Positions 21,883 to 29,892 are shown, numbered from the stretch's first letter. The stretch is 32,636 nt of DNA from JACTMI01 sp964618415 (GCA_964618415.1 CAZUAT010000037.1:1-32636), one strand, 5' to 3'. The notes: generated from the sequence alone by a model not told the origin. Translations and numbers: made by a program.

Positions 21883-22833
21883 TCAGGTGGTCGGCATCTC
21901 GACGGCGAGGGCGTGCTCGTAGGGGCAGCTGCCGGGTTCGCAGTGGGAGAGGCCGCGCGACTTGTACTTGGTATAGCCGTCGGCAAAGACCGTGACGACG
22001 GTGCCGCAGCGCTCGGCGAGAGTTCGGGCGGCCAGGAAGTTGGCGCCCGAGGAAATCCCGACGCAGAAGCCGTGGTCGGTGCGGATCCGCTGCGCTGCGG
22101 CGATCGCCTCCTCGGTCGAGACGGTGATCACCTCGTCGATGAGCGGGTGGATCCCGCCGGCGCCGTCGCCGGCCAGGGCGGGGATGAAGCCGTCGCCGAT
22201 GCCGGAGATGCCGTGGGACCCGGCCGGGCCGCCCGACATGACGGCCGACTCGGTCGGCTCGACGGCCGCCACCCGCAGCTCCGGGAAGTCGCGCCGCAGG
22301 CGGCGCGCGACGCCGATCAGGGTGCCGCCGGTGCCCACTCCGGCGACGAACGCTCCGATCCGGCGGCCGGCGAGCTGGCGGACGATCTCCTCGCCGGTGG
22401 TCCGTTCGTGACACTCCGTGTTGAGCGGATTGGAGAACTGATCCGGATTGAACCAGCCGTTCTCGACGGCCAGCCGGTCGCGGATCGCCGCCGCTTCGGC
22501 GAAGCTGCCCTCTTTCGAGCAGAGCACGAGGTCCGCACCAAGGCTGCGGATCATCTGCTTGCGCTCCTCGGTCATGTCCTCCGGCATGACGATCGTAATC
22601 GGGTGCCCCAGCTCGCGCGCCACCCAGGAGAAGGCGATCCCCGTGTTGCCGCTCGTGGCCTCCACGATCCGTTGGCCCGGCGCGAGGCTACCCCTGCGGC
22701 GGCTCTCTTCCAGGATGTAGCGACCAATGCGGTCCTTGATGCTGCCGCACGGATTGGCGCACTCGAGTTTGGCGAGAATCCCCTCGACTTCGATCAGCGG
22801 CGTTGCCCCGACGCGCTCCGGTACGGTCAGCAT
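21883..22833 (-). CDS. Cysteine synthase-family PLP enzyme (CysK/CysM type)
   Basis: 316 aa. The PLP lysine is Lys33 in NPCGSIKDR; the phosphate and substrate loops TSGNTGIA (60-67) and GVGTGGTLIG and the late GISSGAN are intact. DQFSNPLNTECHERTTGEEI recalls CysM more than CysK, but the activity (O-acetylserine sulfhydrylase versus cystathionine synthase or a relative) cannot be settled. An unusual C-terminal extension contains a Cys pair in HCEPGSCPYEH. A -10-like TATCCT lies 7 nt before the ATG, so it may be transcribed on its own although it follows the peptidase E gene by 26 nt. It converges on the SDR gene with only 7 nt between stops. Confidence 0.87.
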   Translation of the reverse strand: MLTVPERVGATPLIEVEGILAKLECANPCGSIKDRIGRYILEESRRRGSLAPGQRIVEATSGNTGIAFSWVARELGHPITIVMPEDMTEERKQMIRSLGADLVLCSKEGSFAEAAAIRDRLAVENGWFNPDQFSNPLNTECHERTTGEEIVRQLAGRRIGAFVAGVGTGGTLIGVARRLRRDFPELRVAAVEPTESAVMSGGPAGSHGISGIGDGFIPALAGDGAGGIHPLIDEVITVSTEEAIAAAQRIRTDHGFCVGISSGANFLAARTLAERCGTVVTVFADGYTKYKSRGLSHCEPGSCPYEHALAVEMPTT

Positions 22834-22840
22834 GGCGGCA

Positions 22841-22846
22841 AGGATA
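22841..22846 (-). promoter_or_regulatory. -10-like element TATCCT before the cysteine synthase-like gene
   Basis: On the minus strand TATCCT ends 7 nt before the ATG at 22833, inside the 26-nt gap after the peptidase E gene. No ribosome binding site lies between. It may allow a leaderless transcript separate from the operon. Confidence 0.35.
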
Positions 22847-22859
22847 GCGTCCGGGCGTC

Positions 22860-23564
22860 TCAGCCGCCGAGCAGATCGTCGAGGGAGGCTCCGGGGCCGC
22901 GTTCCTCGGGTGCCGCCTCGCGCCGGAAGATTCGCGCTCCGGCGAGGCCGCCGATCCTGCCGCTGGCGCCGTCGATCTCCAGCCAGCCCCCCTCGCGCAG
23001 CCCGACCACGACCCGGTCGTTCTCCTCCAGGAACTCGGTGATTCGCTGCTCCCGGGTCTCGCCCATGTGGGTGGAGTCGACCGGCGGGTCGAGGTAGTGC
23101 GGGTTGATCTGAAACGGCACCAGGTCGAGCGCGTCGAAGCCGGGCGGCTCGACGATCGGCATGTCGTTGGTGGTGCGGATCGTCGGACAGGCGATATTGA
23201 TCCCCGCCGAGGCGCCCAGGTACGGCATCCCCTGCAGGGCCCGGGCTCGCAGCGGCGCCGCCAACCCCTCCTCGCGCAGCGTCTTGAGGAGGCGGAAGGT
23301 ATTGCCTCCGCCCACGAAGACCGCCTCGGCAGTCTCGACCTGCCGCAGACCCGCGGCGCCGGCCTGCAGTTCGTCGACTTCGATCCCTTCGTCGGCGAAT
23401 CGCGTCCGGGCCTTCGCCGCATAGCCGGCGCGATCGTGCAGCGCGAACGGAACGAACAGCAGCCGGCGCGCATCGCCGAGCAGCGCCCGGATCTCGGGCA
23501 TCGCATGATCGAGGTAGCCGCGCCCGTGCTGCGTGGAGTTGGACAGCAACAGCAGTCGTCTCAC
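22860..23564 (-). CDS. pepE: Peptidase E (alpha-aspartyl dipeptidase, S51 family)
   Basis: 234 aa from GTG 23564, chosen because GGAGG lies 6 nt upstream and the protein then begins with the family text RRLLLLSNSTQHGRGYLDH (cut). GGGNTFRLL (85-93) and the nucleophile Ser119 in GASAGIN are clear; His156 in NPHYLDP matches the catalytic His. Positions agree almost exactly with the E. coli enzyme (Ser120, His157; 229 aa). It hydrolyses dipeptides with N-terminal aspartate in the cytoplasm. The GTG overlaps the stop of the alkaline phosphatase gene by 4 bp (GTGA), so the two are translationally coupled. The last 30 residues (REAAPEERGPGASLDDLLGG) form an extra tail. Confidence 0.93.
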   Translation of the reverse strand: MRRLLLLSNSTQHGRGYLDHAMPEIRALLGDARRLLFVPFALHDRAGYAAKARTRFADEGIEVDELQAGAAGLRQVETAEAVFVGGGNTFRLLKTLREEGLAAPLRARALQGMPYLGASAGINIACPTIRTTNDMPIVEPPGFDALDLVPFQINPHYLDPPVDSTHMGETREQRITEFLEENDRVVVGLREGGWLEIDGASGRIGGLAGARIFRREAAPEERGPGASLDDLLGG

Positions 23565-24793
23565 GAGGTACCTCCAGCGACAGCGGTCGGTTCGAGGCCG
23601 GCGGCGGTCATCAGTCGATCGTACAGGTCCGTGTTGTCGATCAGGCCACCGAACTCCGCTGCGGCCGCTGCCGGGCCCCAGACGTAGTAGGGCACCGGCT
23701 CGCCGGCGTGGCGGCCGCTGGCCCAGGCAACGCGGATCGTCTCGGCATCGGAGCTCTGGTCGATCGTGAGCCCCCCGGTCGAGTGGTCGGCCACGACAAC
23801 CACGAGCGTGTCGCCGCGCCCGGCGGCGAACGCCACGATCCGTTCGAGCGCGCGGTCGAGGCGCAGCGCCCCGGCCGTCATCCGCTCGAGATCGTTGTGA
23901 TGGGCCCCGCTGTCGACCTCCTCCTCCTCGACCACCAGCAGGAACCCGGCCTCCCGACGGTCCGCCTCGGCCGCCAGCAGTTCGAGCGCCCGTGCGGTCA
24001 GCTCCGCAACGTCCGGCCGCAGCGGCTCCGCGCCGAGCCGGCCACCGGGGTAGATCGCCCACAGTGGCAGCCGGTCGGCGCTCGCCAGGCCGGTCGTGTC
24101 GGTCACTACCAGCGTGCCGCGCGCCCGCGCTTCGGCGAGCAGATCGCGACCGTCGGTCCTCCGCCCTCCTGCCGATTCGGGCTCGAACTGCTCGCGTCCG
24201 CCGCCGGCCACCAGATCGAGCGGCGCGGCCGCGAGGCTGTCGAGGATGGCGTCGTAATCCCGTCGACGATCGACATGGGCATAGAACGACGCAGGAGTGG
24301 CGTCATAGACCTGGGTCGAGGTGACGATACCGGTCAGCCTGCCCGCTGCAGCGCCGCGTTCCAGCCAGCTGACGAGCGGTCGCCCGTCCGGCGCCGTGCC
24401 GACGCGTCCGTTGGCGGTCTTCTCGCCGCTGGCGAAGGCGGTGGCACCAGCATCCGAGTCGGTCACCAGAGTGCCCGACGGCTCGGTGACCATCAGGCCG
24501 ATGACGGGGAAGCGTTCGAACAGGAACCGGCCGGCCGGGCCGAACGCCCGCAGCCGCGCCGCGGTCGCCTGGGCCACTCCCATCCCGTCAGCCACCACCA
24601 GGACGACGTTGCGCACCGGCTGGTTCGCCAGCTCCGGCACCTCCACGTCGGCCGGCCTGGCGAGGCCGCCGACCGGAGCCTCTTCGATCGTCAGCACCCG
24701 GCCCGCCCCCGGGCCTACCCCGATACGCGCCAGCAGCCAGCCCGCGCCGGCCGCCAGAACGACCAGCAGCCCCAGCGCGAGAGCCCGCCTCAC
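23561..24793 (-). CDS. Alkaline phosphatase, membrane-anchored or exported
   Basis: 410 aa from GTG 24793, whose codon overlaps the HD gene's stop by 4 bp. Residues 4-23 are a hydrophobic signal or anchor (ALALGLLVVLAAGAGWLL), so the enzyme acts outside the cytoplasm. Metal and active-site residues are visible: Asp69 (ADGMG), nucleophile Ser113 (TDSDAGATAF), Asp294/His298 (EEVDSGAHHND), Asp336/His337 (ADHSTGG) and His362 (HAGEPVPYYVWG). This is the PhoA superfamily layout; TDSDAG differs from the common TDSAAS, which may affect specificity. It removes phosphate from monoesters. Its partners, an HD protein and peptidase E, are cytoplasmic, so the operon logic is not obvious. Confidence 0.92.
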   Translation of the reverse strand: MRRALALGLLVVLAAGAGWLLARIGVGPGAGRVLTIEEAPVGGLARPADVEVPELANQPVRNVVLVVADGMGVAQATAARLRAFGPAGRFLFERFPVIGLMVTEPSGTLVTDSDAGATAFASGEKTANGRVGTAPDGRPLVSWLERGAAAGRLTGIVTSTQVYDATPASFYAHVDRRRDYDAILDSLAAAPLDLVAGGGREQFEPESAGGRRTDGRDLLAEARARGTLVVTDTTGLASADRLPLWAIYPGGRLGAEPLRPDVAELTARALELLAAEADRREAGFLLVVEEEEVDSGAHHNDLERMTAGALRLDRALERIVAFAAGRGDTLVVVVADHSTGGLTIDQSSDAETIRVAWASGRHAGEPVPYYVWGPAAAAAEFGGLIDNTDLYDRLMTAAGLEPTAVAGGTS

Positions 24794-25389
24794 ACCGGCC
24801 TCGCCAGACGGCCGTCGAGTTCGAGTTCACCGGCGACCGATTGCATCGCGGCGAGCACGTTGCCGATGTGCTCGGGCAGCGTCAGCGCGCCGTCGAAGGC
24901 GACGCGCGAGAAGTCGGCGGTCGCCCGCTCGACCTCGGCACGGTCAACGCCCGCCGCGAACGCCTTCTCCTTCCAGCGCTTCTGGATCGACTTGACCTCG
25001 ACGTCCCGCACGTCACGGCTCGGTCGCACCAGCGCCGCGGCGCTGACCAGACCGGTGATCTCGTCGCAGGCGCGCAGCGCGAAGTCGATCGTCGCCGTCG
25101 CCTCCACCCCGGTGCCTTCCGGATTGTGCGCCAGGATCGCCTGCACCACCGACTCCGGGCAGCCCTCTTCGCGAAGGCGTGCCACGCCGTCCCGCGGATG
25201 GCTCTCGAGGGTCGGATGGATCTCCCAGTCCCAGTCGTGCAGCAGGCCGGCCAGCCCCCACGTCTCCGGGTCCTCGCCGAGCCGCGTCGCGTAGGCACGC
25301 ATCGCTGCCTCGACGGCGACCATGTGGCGGCGCAGCCCCGGCGCTTCGACGTGCGCCTCGACCAACCCCCAGGCTTGCTCTCGCGTCAT
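24790..25389 (-). CDS. HD-domain protein, putative metal-dependent phosphohydrolase
   Basis: 199 aa, preceded by GGGAGG 5 nt before ATG. Candidate metal ligands are His22 (RRHMVAVEAAM), His51-Asp52 (LLHDWDWEIHP) and Asp109 (ACDEITGL), the H...HD...D pattern of HDIG proteins. No signal peptide or other domain is present, so it is a small soluble HD protein; many of this size act on nucleotides but no substrate can be assigned. It is first of a minus-strand set (HD, alkaline phosphatase, pepE, then a cysteine synthase-like gene), with 4-bp overlaps at the first two junctions. Confidence 0.85.
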   Translation of the reverse strand: MTREQAWGLVEAHVEAPGLRRHMVAVEAAMRAYATRLGEDPETWGLAGLLHDWDWEIHPTLESHPRDGVARLREEGCPESVVQAILAHNPEGTGVEATATIDFALRACDEITGLVSAAALVRPSRDVRDVEVKSIQKRWKEKAFAAGVDRAEVERATADFSRVAFDGALTLPEHIGNVLAAMQSVAGELELDGRLARPV

Positions 25390-25409
25390 CGAACCTCCCG
25401 TTTCGCGGC

Positions 25410-25477
25410 AGCCTATCGACCCGGACGGCGTTCGGCCAAGCCGCTCATGCAGCGGCGCCGCAGCAGCGTGCCAGAAT
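25410..25477. promoter_or_regulatory. Divergent promoter region between the HD gene and the ExeA-like gene
   Basis: TAGGCT on the minus strand (25415-25410) lies 20 nt before the HD gene's start. On the plus strand CAGAAT (25472-25477) ends 8 nt before the ATPase start. Between them GCCGCT-CATGC-AGCGGC (25440-25456) is a perfect small inverted repeat that could be an operator. No -35 box is convincing. Confidence 0.35.
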
Positions 25478-25485
25478 CCGCACCG

Positions 25486-26301
25486 ATGTATCTGGAGTTC
25501 TACGGCTTCCGTGAACCGCCCTTCTCGCTAACGCCCGATCCGCGCTTCTTGTTCCTGTCGGCCCGGCATCGGGAGGCGCTCGAGCATCTGCTCTACGGCA
25601 TCCGCGAGCGCAAGGGGTTCGTCCAGATCACCGGCGAGGTCGGCGCCGGCAAGACCACCCTCTGCCGGGCGGCGCTCGAGCAGCTCGGCCCGACCTTCCG
25701 GACGGCGCTCGTACTCAACCCGGTGCTCTCGGCGCCGCAGCTGTTGCGCACGATCCTCGTCGAGCTCGGGATCGAGCCGCCGGGCCGCGCCGATCGAGCG
25801 CTCTACCTGGAGAAGCTGAACGAGTTCCTGCTGGCGCAGGTGAGCGAGGGTCACGACGTCGTGCTGATCATCGACGAGGCACAGGACCTCTCCGCGGAGC
25901 TGCTCGAACAGGTGCGGCTGCTGTCGAACCTCGAGACCGATCAGCGCAAGCTGATCCAGATCGTCCTCATCGGACAGCCGGAGCTGCGCGACATGCTCGA
26001 CGATCCCGGCCTGCGACAGCTGCGGCAACGGATCACCGTGCGCTTCCACCTGCCGCCGCTCGACCGGCACGAGACGGCGCTGTACGTCCATTGGCGCATG
26101 CAGGTCGCCGGGGGCAATGGGCGCCCCACCCTCACGCCGTGGGCGATGCGCCGGGTGCACCGCTACTCGCACGGCATTCCGCGGCTGGTCAACGCGGTCT
26201 GTGACACCGCGCTGCTGGCCGGTTACGTCGAAGGGGTCGAACAGCTCACCGGTCGCCACATTCGGCGCGCCATCCGCGAACTCGAGGGACGGACGTCATG
26301 A
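25486..26301 (+). CDS. ExeA/GspA-like secretion ATPase
   Basis: 271 aa from ATG 25486; the family always starts near MYLEFYGFREPPFSLTPDP (cut), which fixes the start. Walker A GEVGAGKTT is at residues 50-58 and Walker B VVLIIDEAQ at 125-133; IGQPEL and the C-terminal helical lid with GIPRLVN follow. The family includes ExeA/GspA, which with GspB helps assemble the type II secretin through the peptidoglycan, and XrtA-associated ATPases. The usual C-terminal peptidoglycan-binding region of full ExeA is absent: the protein ends after the AAA module. Overlap of 4 bp (ATGA) with the GspB-like gene supports a GspAB pair. No other secretion gene is in the window. Confidence 0.9.
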   Translation: MYLEFYGFREPPFSLTPDPRFLFLSARHREALEHLLYGIRERKGFVQITGEVGAGKTTLCRAALEQLGPTFRTALVLNPVLSAPQLLRTILVELGIEPPGRADRALYLEKLNEFLLAQVSEGHDVVLIIDEAQDLSAELLEQVRLLSNLETDQRKLIQIVLIGQPELRDMLDDPGLRQLRQRITVRFHLPPLDRHETALYVHWRMQVAGGNGRPTLTPWAMRRVHRYSHGIPRLVNAVCDTALLAGYVEGVEQLTGRHIRRAIRELEGRTS

Positions 26302-27014
26302 GTCTGGTCTCGGAAGCCCTCAAGAAGGCGCAGCGGGAGGCGGCAGCGCGGGAAGGACGCGAACGCCAGCTGCCGGACTCGCTGCTCGGCGCCGCCGGCC
26401 AGCCCTACCGGGCGGGGAATCTGCGCGGCCTGCGCATCAAAGTCTTTGCCGGGCTGGCAATCGCAGTCGTCGTGCTGGTCGCCGTCCTGGACTGGTGGCT
26501 GCGGGACCAGCGCGCGGCGGAGGCCGAGCCGGACCCGCCCGCGGCCGTGGCGCCGGAATCCGCGTCGTCGGCGGAGACCACCCCACCCCCCGTCGCCACG
26601 GCGCCGGCGACCGTTCTGCAACCGGAAGCCGAACCCGAGCCGGCCGCGCCATCTGCGGCGATTCCGACTCCGCCCCCCGCGGCAGCGCCGCCGGCCCGCC
26701 AGGAGCCGGTGCCCGGCTCGAGCGCACCCGCGCGGCCGGCACCGGGCACGCCGCTGGCCGACGGCTCCTTCGTCCGCCGGGCCGTCCTGCCCGGCGGCGC
26801 GACGCTCGAACTGGGCGGCATCGCCTGGTCCCCCGACACGCCGGTGGCCCTGATCAACGGCCGACTGCTGGGGCTGCGCGAAGGGATTGAGGGGTGCATC
26901 TTGCTGGTCATCGAGCGCGAACTCGTTCGCCTGCGCCGCCCGGACGGCGCCACGCTCGTGCTGCGGCTCAGGGAGCCGCGCCGTCGCTCGGAGCCGGAGC
27001 GCGACGGATCTTGA
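26298..27014 (+). CDS. GspB-like type II secretion assembly protein
   Basis: 238 aa. MSLVSEALKKAQREA at the start is a cytoplasmic tail typical of GspB; one membrane segment occupies about residues 47-67; residues 75-150 are a Pro/Ala-rich linker that can span the periplasm; the end (about 165-228, LELGGIAWSPDTPVALINGR then VLRLREP) matches the T2SSB domain. With the preceding ATPase it should help place an outer-membrane secretin. The gene overlaps the ATPase gene by 4 bp, and its last 47 bp overlap the end of the convergent glycosyltransferase gene. Confidence 0.88.
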   Translation: MSLVSEALKKAQREAAAREGRERQLPDSLLGAAGQPYRAGNLRGLRIKVFAGLAIAVVVLVAVLDWWLRDQRAAEAEPDPPAAVAPESASSAETTPPPVATAPATVLQPEAEPEPAAPSAAIPTPPPAAAPPARQEPVPGSSAPARPAPGTPLADGSFVRRAVLPGGATLELGGIAWSPDTPVALINGRLLGLREGIEGCILLVIERELVRLRRPDGATLVLRLREPRRRSEPERDGS

Positions 27015-28713
27015 GCGTCGACCGCGCCCACGGGCCCGGTGCCACGAGGCGCAGCTCGTAGAAACGCCACGGCGTCTCGGTCCACCAGCTGGCGTGCCGC
27101 GAACGCTGGCGGGGAGCGATCACCACGCGCAGACGATCTCCGTCGATCTCGCGCTCGAGCATCTGCCCGCCCCGCACGACGGCCTCGTCGGCATGCGGCG
27201 AGTCGAGCACCAGCTCGAGCCGCTCGACCGGCTCTTTCGACGAGTAGAGCAGCTCGGCAGGGCCGGATCCGCGAAGGCGGAGTCGCTCGCCCGCCGCCTC
27301 CGCGCGCACCACCGGCGACAGCGACTTCACCCACAGCCCGCCGTGGATGACGTCTTCGCTGCCCGACGGCTTGAGGTGCGACTGCGTGGTCTCGTACGGC
27401 AGCAGCCGCTGCGCCGCCGGCGACACGTAGCCGTAGCCGCCGCGCTCGTTGACGAACGGCGCCGCCGGCGAGCGCCAGAGCGCCAGCAGCCAGGGCGCCG
27501 CGGCCAGTGCGAGGAGGAGCGGCCAGATCACCGTCGCCGGATCCGCGATGCGGGCCGGTCGGGGCCGTGCGGCGAGCAGCCAGAACGCCGGGTAGAGCGG
27601 CAGGAAGTAGCGGTTCGCGATCGCGCCTCCGCCGCCGTAGAAGTTCTCCGGCCGGATCCAGAGCAGCGCCGCGAGGCTCGTGACCACCGCCAGCAGCAGG
27701 CCGATGGAGACCGCATCGCGGCGCATCGCCACGACGCCGAGCAGCAGCGGCAGGAAGTAAGGAAGCAGGCCGACGTGGCGACCGGTCAGCAGGTAGGCGA
27801 CGTTCCACGCGGTCTGCCGGGGCTCGAACGTCGACGCGATGCGCCAGTGCCGGGAACCCCGGCTGTCGACGATGTCGCGCCAGCGCTCGGTCGGGAAGTC
27901 GACTCCGGGGAATCCCTCCGGCGACTGGAACGACTGCCGCTCGGCCCGATAGCTCGACCACGCATCGCCGCGTGCCGCAGCCGGCCCGAACGTGAGCAGA
28001 ATGACGGCGGCGCCGGCTGCCGCGAGTCGCGCCAGGGCACGTCGCTCGCGGCGCGCCGCCAGGGCGACCGGCAGCAGCAGCGGGGCGTAGATCGGCTTGC
28101 CGAGCACGACCAGCGCGAGCAGCGCGCCGACCACCCACCAGCGGTGCGGCGAGTCCAGGCGACCGGGCGCCAGGTCGCTCTCCGGCCAGCGCGCGAAGGC
28201 CAGCGCCAGAGCCGCCGCCACGACACTGAGCAGGAACAGATCGGCCTGACGCCAGAAGACGTAGGCAAACGCTACCGAGGCGAAGATCCAAGTGGCCACC
28301 CAGAGGGCCGCCGCCGGCCCCAGCCGGCGCTCGAGAACCAAGGTGACCAGCGCCGCGGCCACGGCGAGGTAGAACAGGTTGCCCCAGCGGGCGCCGCGCA
28401 ACGGCGCCAGGCGCACGAACGGCGCCACCGCCATCGCGTAGGCGGCCGGCTTGCTGAAGCGGATCGTTGCGCCATCGTCGGCGCTGTCGAGGATCAGCCC
28501 GTCCGGGCGCACGCCCCACAGCGCGACGAAACGCTCGAGATCGGCCGCCGTGTAGAGGAGGTCGCCGTCGAAGGCAAGGCTCGCGGCCTGCATCAGATAC
28601 GTCGGCTCGTCACCGACCAGCTGCCGCTCTGCGGACGGATCGCCCGTTGCCACGAGCACGCCGAGCAGCGCCAGGAGGAGCGCCAGCAGAGCGCGCGCGG
28701 CGAACTTCGGCAT
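26968..28713 (-). CDS. Multi-pass membrane glycosyltransferase of GT-C type (ArnT/PMT-like)
   Basis: 581 aa. About ten hydrophobic segments cover residues 5-430, and a soluble beta-rich domain of about 150 residues closes the protein. The first extracytoplasmic loop has an acidic GDEP motif (Asp35-Glu36), where GT-C enzymes place their catalytic acid, followed by the SKPAAYAM segment. Such enzymes move a sugar from a polyprenyl phosphate carrier to lipid, protein or glycan. No signal for a specific acceptor is seen. It starts 11 nt after the stop of the ClpX-like gene, so the two are likely one operon. Its 3' end overlaps the convergent gspB-like gene by 47 bp. Confidence 0.75.
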   Translation of the reverse strand: MPKFAARALLALLLALLGVLVATGDPSAERQLVGDEPTYLMQAASLAFDGDLLYTAADLERFVALWGVRPDGLILDSADDGATIRFSKPAAYAMAVAPFVRLAPLRGARWGNLFYLAVAAALVTLVLERRLGPAAALWVATWIFASVAFAYVFWRQADLFLLSVVAAALALAFARWPESDLAPGRLDSPHRWWVVGALLALVVLGKPIYAPLLLPVALAARRERRALARLAAAGAAVILLTFGPAAARGDAWSSYRAERQSFQSPEGFPGVDFPTERWRDIVDSRGSRHWRIASTFEPRQTAWNVAYLLTGRHVGLLPYFLPLLLGVVAMRRDAVSIGLLLAVVTSLAALLWIRPENFYGGGGAIANRYFLPLYPAFWLLAARPRPARIADPATVIWPLLLALAAAPWLLALWRSPAAPFVNERGGYGYVSPAAQRLLPYETTQSHLKPSGSEDVIHGGLWVKSLSPVVRAEAAGERLRLRGSGPAELLYSSKEPVERLELVLDSPHADEAVVRGGQMLEREIDGDRLRVVIAPRQRSRHASWWTETPWRFYELRLVAPGPWARSTLKIRRAPAPSDGAAP

Positions 28714-28724
28714 CGCGATGGCGG

Positions 28725-29852
28725 CTACTTGAGGATGCGCCGGACCCGCGCCGCGTCGATGCGGATCACCGCCCGTTCGCCGTCCGCGTCGGCCTCTCCG
28801 GCTTCGCGCGCCGGATCGAACTCGACCGGGTTGACCACTTCGGCGAAGACGTCGCGCAGCGCCCGCGCCCCGGTCCGGTTCTCCTGCGCCGCGCGCTCGG
28901 CGATCAGCCCGGCCGCGAGGTCCTCGAGATCGAGCTCGATGCCGAGCGCCTCGAAGTAGCGGCGCGTGCGCGCCAGCGGCGAGTCGACCGAGTGCAGCAG
29001 GATCTCCTTCAGCACTCCGGTGTCGAGATCGTTGAGCACCACGACCTTGTCGAAGCGGGCCATGAACTGCGGAACCATGCCGAAGTCGAACAGGTCCTTC
29101 ATCTTCACGTAGTCGGCGAGCGAGAAGCGGGTCTCGAGTCGCACCGAGCCGTCGGCGGTGCGGATCGCTTCGGTCTTCAGGCGCTCACCGGAGCCCGACT
29201 TGGCGACCCGGTTGTAGACCTGGTCGTAGAGCCCTTCGAACGCGCCGCCACAGATGAACATCATCTTGCGGGTGTCGATCGGAACGATCTCTTCGCGCTC
29301 TTCGCCGTCCTTCCAGGCGCGCAGCCGGTAGGCCAGCGTCTCGCCCTCCATCAGAGTGAGCAGACCCTGCTGCAGGACGACGCCGATCGGGTTCGGGCGG
29401 CCACCGAGCAGGGTCGACATCTTGTCGATCTCGTCGATACAGACCGTGGCGCGCCCGATCGCCTCGGCCAGCCGGGCGTGAGTCGGCCGCTCCCCGGCAA
29501 CCAGGCGGGCGCGCTGCTCGACGGCGGCCAGCAGCCGGTCCGAGCGAAACTCGGTGCGCTCGGCGTCGACCAGCAGGTTGGCGTTGAGAATGGTCACCGC
29601 GCGGAAAGCCGCCAGCTCCTCGACCGAGTCGTAGAGGCGCTGGATGTTGTTCATGATCGTCGTCTTGCCGGTCCCCGACGAGCCGATCAGCAGGATGTTG
29701 CCCGACACCTTGCCCAGCACGTGCTTGTGCACCGCCACGGCGACGAAACGCAGCGCCCGGTCCTGCCCCAGCACCCCGCGGCGCAGCTCTTCGAACAGCT
29801 GGCGGGGCGCCAGGACGGCTTCAGCGGGTCGCGGACCGACTTCCGTGTTCAT
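28725..29852 (-). CDS. ClpX-like AAA+ ATPase lacking the zinc-binding domain
   Basis: 375 aa. Walker A GSSGTGKT (57-64), Walker B VCIDEIDKMS (137-146), the CGGAFEGL segment and FGMVPQFMARFDKVVVL (ClpX: FGLIPEFIGRLP) place it in the ClpX/HslU group. It differs from ClpX by having no N-terminal four-cysteine zinc domain, no visible IGF loop for ClpP docking and a spaced, charged insertion (RLRAWKDGEEREEIVPID). It may therefore work without ClpP as an unfoldase or remodelling factor. It is followed by a membrane glycosyltransferase gene 11 nt later. A TAGGAT element 6 nt before the ATG, and no ribosome binding site, suggest a leaderless mRNA. Confidence 0.85.
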   Translation of the reverse strand: MNTEVGPRPAEAVLAPRQLFEELRRGVLGQDRALRFVAVAVHKHVLGKVSGNILLIGSSGTGKTTIMNNIQRLYDSVEELAAFRAVTILNANLLVDAERTEFRSDRLLAAVEQRARLVAGERPTHARLAEAIGRATVCIDEIDKMSTLLGGRPNPIGVVLQQGLLTLMEGETLAYRLRAWKDGEEREEIVPIDTRKMMFICGGAFEGLYDQVYNRVAKSGSGERLKTEAIRTADGSVRLETRFSLADYVKMKDLFDFGMVPQFMARFDKVVVLNDLDTGVLKEILLHSVDSPLARTRRYFEALGIELDLEDLAAGLIAERAAQENRTGARALRDVFAEVVNPVEFDPAREAGEADADGERAVIRIDAARVRRILK

Positions 29853-29858
29853 GGGCCG

Positions 29859-29883
29859 ATCCTATCGTCGGCGCGCTTAGAAT
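29859..29883. promoter_or_regulatory. Divergent close promoters for the ClpX-like and ABC ATPase genes
   Basis: The gap is only 40 nt. On the minus strand TAGGAT (29864-29859) ends 6 nt before ATG 29852. On the plus strand TAGAAT (29878-29883) ends 9 nt before GTG 29893. Neither gene has a ribosome binding site, so both mRNAs could be leaderless, and the two polymerases would compete for overlapping DNA. Confidence 0.5.
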
Positions 29884-29892
29884 GCCGGCTCC

